Source: an uncultured Clostridia bacterium (GTDB taxonomy: Bacteria > Bacillota > Clostridia > Oscillospirales > Acutalibacteraceae). From it: a DNA stretch of 7,431 bases. The stretch covers positions 1 through 7,431 of the forward strand of contig CAMHNT010000112.1 of the NCBI GenBank assembly GCA_946186535.1. The letters run 5' to 3'. A program made the position numbers and the translations under genes. This document shows, one piece after another, positions 6,018 to 7,431 of this stretch (within the stretch, counting starts at the first letter, position 1; every line of letters starts with the position of its first letter). The notes under the pieces were generated by a model. The model had not been told where the DNA came from. It did not search any database and saw only the letters and a program-made list of their open reading frames with translations.

Positions 6018-6821
6018 CTAAAAGCCTTTGCTCTTCAGGCTCTCCAGTATCTCTCCGTAAACATCGAGTATATCCGAAACTCCGTCGCCGTTTTTCTTCG
6101 TAAATCTTCTTCTCCTCAGATCGACCTCGTCACAGTGAGAAATTCCACGGTTTGAATTTGTGCGGACAACGCCCCTGAAATCGCCCCACCTCGCAGATTC
6201 GGGAGTAAGCAGTCCGTCATTGGCTCCCTCACAGAGATAAACCGCACTGTACGGAACAAACATAATTATATCACTGAACACATTCTTCATCGTAAAAGCA
6301 TAGCTTTGATAATACACTTCGGGATCATCGGGATTCAGTTCATTGAATCTTTTTGCAAAATCCGTAGAAAACGACCGATAAACACTGTAAGCATCGGGAT
6401 TCTTATCTCCGCAGATTTTAAGCCATATATCTGAGCACTTTCCCACAAACCTGACCGCCTTGTCGGGCAGCTTCAGAAGCTTGTCGACGGTTTTCGAGCC
6501 GTTGTGAGGGGTGCTTACTGTAGTGAGGGAAGCGATATGCTTACCCATGTCAAGAGTGGATATAGCATATCTCATGTCAAGACCACCCTTTGAATGAGCT
6601 ATGACGTTAAGCTTCTTCGCGCCCGTCTCGTCGAGTATATCCTCAATCCTTTTTTTCAGAACACGGCCGTTTTCCTCTATCGTTCCGTTGCTGTCCTGAT
6701 TTCCGTAAAAGACCATATTGCCGTCATTTTCAAAAATTTCGGGAATACGCCCCCAGTAATTTATGAATCTTCCGTCACGGAAGCCCATTCCGTGAACCAG
6801 AAGTATCGGATATTTCAGCAT
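6018..6821 (-). CDS. Alpha/beta-hydrolase, triacylglycerol lipase-like
   Basis: Probable serine esterase or lipase of 267 residues with the alpha/beta-hydrolase fold, hydrolysing carboxyl esters. LLVHGMGFRDGRFINYWGRIP (7-27) matches the oxyanion-hole strand and YW.GIP pattern of Pseudomonas/Burkholderia family I lipases. The nucleophile elbow is AHSKGG with Ser77, in the AxSxG form rather than GxSxG. Likely remaining triad members are Asp202 in EGANDGLLTPESARWG and His229 in SHCDEVD; the following Asp-Glu-Val matches the region that binds calcium in that family. There is no signal peptide or membrane segment: the protein begins MLKYPILLVHG, directly at the first core strand, so it is probably cytoplasmic. 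The ATG at 6821 has GGAGGAGGG (6830-6838) about eight bases upstream. It is probably transcribed separately from the two-component system, which has its own promoter just past this stop codon. The natural substrate is unknown. Confidence 0.92.
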   Translation of the reverse strand: MLKYPILLVHGMGFRDGRFINYWGRIPEIFENDGNMVFYGNQDSNGTIEENGRVLKKRIEDILDETGAKKLNVIAHSKGGLDMRYAISTLDMGKHIASLTTVSTPHNGSKTVDKLLKLPDKAVRFVGKCSDIWLKICGDKNPDAYSVYRSFSTDFAKRFNELNPDDPEVYYQSYAFTMKNVFSDIIMFVPYSAVYLCEGANDGLLTPESARWGDFRGVVRTNSNRGISHCDEVDLRRRRFTKKNGDGVSDILDVYGEILESLKSKGF

Positions 6822-6872
6822 AATGATTTCCCTCCTCCGGTATCAATTCATCTATCGACTAAAAATGAATAA

Positions 6873-6901
6873 ATCTTAAAAACACACAAGAATTTTGTTG
6901 A
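6873..6901 (-). promoter_or_regulatory. Weak candidate promoter for the lipase gene
   Basis: The minus strand shows TCAACA (6901-6896), a 17-base spacer and TAAGAT (6878-6873). Each box matches four of six consensus positions. The position, about 52 bases before the lipase start, is suitable, but the match is poor and AT-rich DNA yields such hits by chance. I see no better candidate between 6822 and 7020. Confidence 0.25.
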
Positions 6902-7021
6902 GAAAACTTTTAGATCAACACCACACAAAAATCGCCTGACGATCCCCTAAAGGCAATTGCAACACAATGTTTGTTCGGCACTGCCTTAACTTAACTCTTT
7001 GTGCTATTAAAAACAATATTG

Positions 7022-7045
7022 AAGTTTTGATCCAACTTTTTCAAA
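7022..7045. repeat. Dispersed repeat, copy 4, inverted
   Basis: These 24 bases are the exact reverse complement of 15-38, placing an inverted repeat on either side of the five-gene block with nearly 7 kb between. The left arm needed for the hairpin of copy 1 is missing; the sequence instead runs into the palindrome cluster that begins at 7050. Confidence 0.7.
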
Positions 7046-7049
7046 GGCG

Positions 7050-7155
7050 CCCCGAAGGAAGTGCCCTTGGGGTATTGGCGGTTTCCAAAGGCAGAGCCTT
7101 TGGTCGCTCGTCGCAACGAGCGAAATCCCTTTATGCTCCACTCAGCGGATGAGTG
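7050..7155. repeat. Cluster of four adjacent small palindromes
   Basis: Four hairpins follow one another: an imperfect stem at 7050-7072 (CCCC and AAGG pairing with CCTT and GGGG, one bulged G); CCAAAGGC / GCCTTTGG at 7085-7103 with loop AGA; TCGCTCGT / ACGAGCGA at 7104-7123 with loop CGCA, directly abutting the previous one; and CACTCA / TGAGTG at 7139-7155 with loop GCGGA. There is no coding content I trust. The pattern fits a composite palindromic repeat element or a structured RNA. Confidence 0.65.
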
Positions 7156-7244
7156 ACGTCCCAAGAGGCAGAGCCGATTGGCTGACGGAACTTATGCGTT
7201 AGCTGTGGGGGCAGAATAAACTTTCACATAAGACCGAGTTCGGG

Positions 7245-7278
7245 TGGGGGCGAACCTGCTGACAGTGGTTCGCCCCCA
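7245..7278. repeat. 12-bp perfect hairpin
   Basis: TGGGGGCGAACC (7245-7256) pairs perfectly with GGTTCGCCCCCA (7267-7278) around a 10-base loop. Neither flank has a T run, so it is not a standard rho-independent terminator. It is the strongest single palindrome of the right-hand cluster and is GC-rich against an otherwise moderate-GC background. Confidence 0.65.
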
Positions 7279-7344
7279 GGGAATTTCTTACGGTTTTAAC
7301 ACTTTTTATAGCACAACAGGTTAATTTACTGTTAATCAAACTAA

Positions 7345-7376
7345 CCCACCCCCAACCCCCTCCCTGCCGGAGGGGG
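7345..7376 (-). other. G-quadruplex motif overlapping a hairpin
   Basis: The plus strand has four C-runs of 3, 5, 5 and 3 bases at 7345-7347, 7349-7353, 7356-7360 and 7362-7364. The minus strand therefore carries four G-runs separated by one or two bases, meeting the usual G3+N1-7 quadruplex pattern. The last two C-runs also form an 8-bp hairpin, CCCCCTCC (7356-7363) with GGAGGGGG (7369-7376), so the two folds compete. Confidence 0.6.
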
Positions 7377-7381
7377 CTTTG

Positions 7382-7427
7382 TAGGTGCAGGGCTTCGCCC
7401 TGCACCTATCGGGAGCTACGCTCCCGA
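7382..7427. repeat. Two directly abutting perfect palindromes
   Basis: The first hairpin, 7382-7408, has a 12-bp stem TAGGTGCAGGGC / GCCCTGCACCTA with loop TTC. The second, 7409-7427, has an 8-bp stem TCGGGAGC / GCTCCCGA with loop TAC. They touch with no spacer. Such paired GC-rich stems with three-base loops look like dispersed intergenic repeats. The window ends four bases later, so the element may continue. Confidence 0.65.
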
Positions 7428-7431
7428 ACCC

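Larger units (their letters stand above)
6822..7049. other. Lipase upstream region without a gene
   Basis: This AT-rich stretch upstream of the lipase holds its strong ribosome binding site (GGAGGAGGG, 6830-6838), one weak promoter candidate and the inverted repeat copy at 7022-7045. Short open frames crossing it on the plus strand have no recognisable protein content and lack convincing ribosome binding sites. Confidence 0.5.

Noticed and set aside
6967..7152. 61-residue plus-strand open frame
   Set aside because: Its second half is translated straight through the hairpins at 7050-7123, and no ribosome binding site is evident, so it is repeat DNA read as protein.
7199..7405. 68-residue minus-strand open frame
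   Set aside because: It runs through three palindromes and the G-rich tract. Its Gly/Pro/Arg-rich pieces come from those repeats, with no convincing start site.
7050..7431. CRISPR array or transposon end
   Set aside because: The palindromes differ from one another, spacing is irregular, and there is no repeat-spacer pattern, cas gene or transposase in the window.

Overview
The window looks like a piece of a low-to-medium GC Gram-positive chromosome, most likely an anaerobic gut Clostridia of the Oscillospiraceae/Ruminococcus type. This is inferred from four things: strong GGAGG-type ribosome binding sites, a PcrA-type helicase with a Clostridia-style insertion, AT-rich intergenic DNA, and small dispersed hairpin repeats of a kind I associate with that group. 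No ribosomal RNA or other taxonomic marker is present, so the assignment is not firm.

All five convincing genes lie on the minus strand. In transcription order (high to low coordinate) they are: a cytoplasmic-looking alpha/beta-hydrolase of the triacylglycerol lipase type (6821-6018); an OmpR/PhoB-type response regulator (5840-5157); its overlapping membrane sensor histidine kinase (5176-3764); an uncharacterised six-helix membrane protein (3628-2765); and a UvrD/PcrA DNA helicase (2543-168). The regulator and kinase form a translationally coupled two-component system. A near-consensus sigma-A promoter (TTGAAA, 17-base spacer, TATAAT) sits just after the lipase stop codon. The input signal and target genes cannot be read from the sequence. 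The membrane protein just downstream is a possible co-transcribed partner or target.

The intergenic DNA is unusually structured. Four copies of one short repeat module (TTGAAAAA..G.TGG..CAAAACT) occur at 15-38, 104-150, 5901-5947 and, inverted, at 7022-7045. One of them lies in the predicted 5' leader of the two-component operon. The helicase leader carries five 7-base tandem repeats and a 10-bp perfect hairpin. The gap before the membrane protein gene carries a 14-bp perfect palindrome and a second hairpin that competes with it.

The last 610 bases (6822-7431) hold no credible gene. They contain the lipase upstream region, then a dense run of palindromes and a C-rich tract that is a G-quadruplex motif on the minus strand. 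I found no CRISPR array, transposase, phage gene, tRNA or rRNA, and no clearly new multi-gene system. The most unusual content is the non-coding repeat and hairpin architecture.
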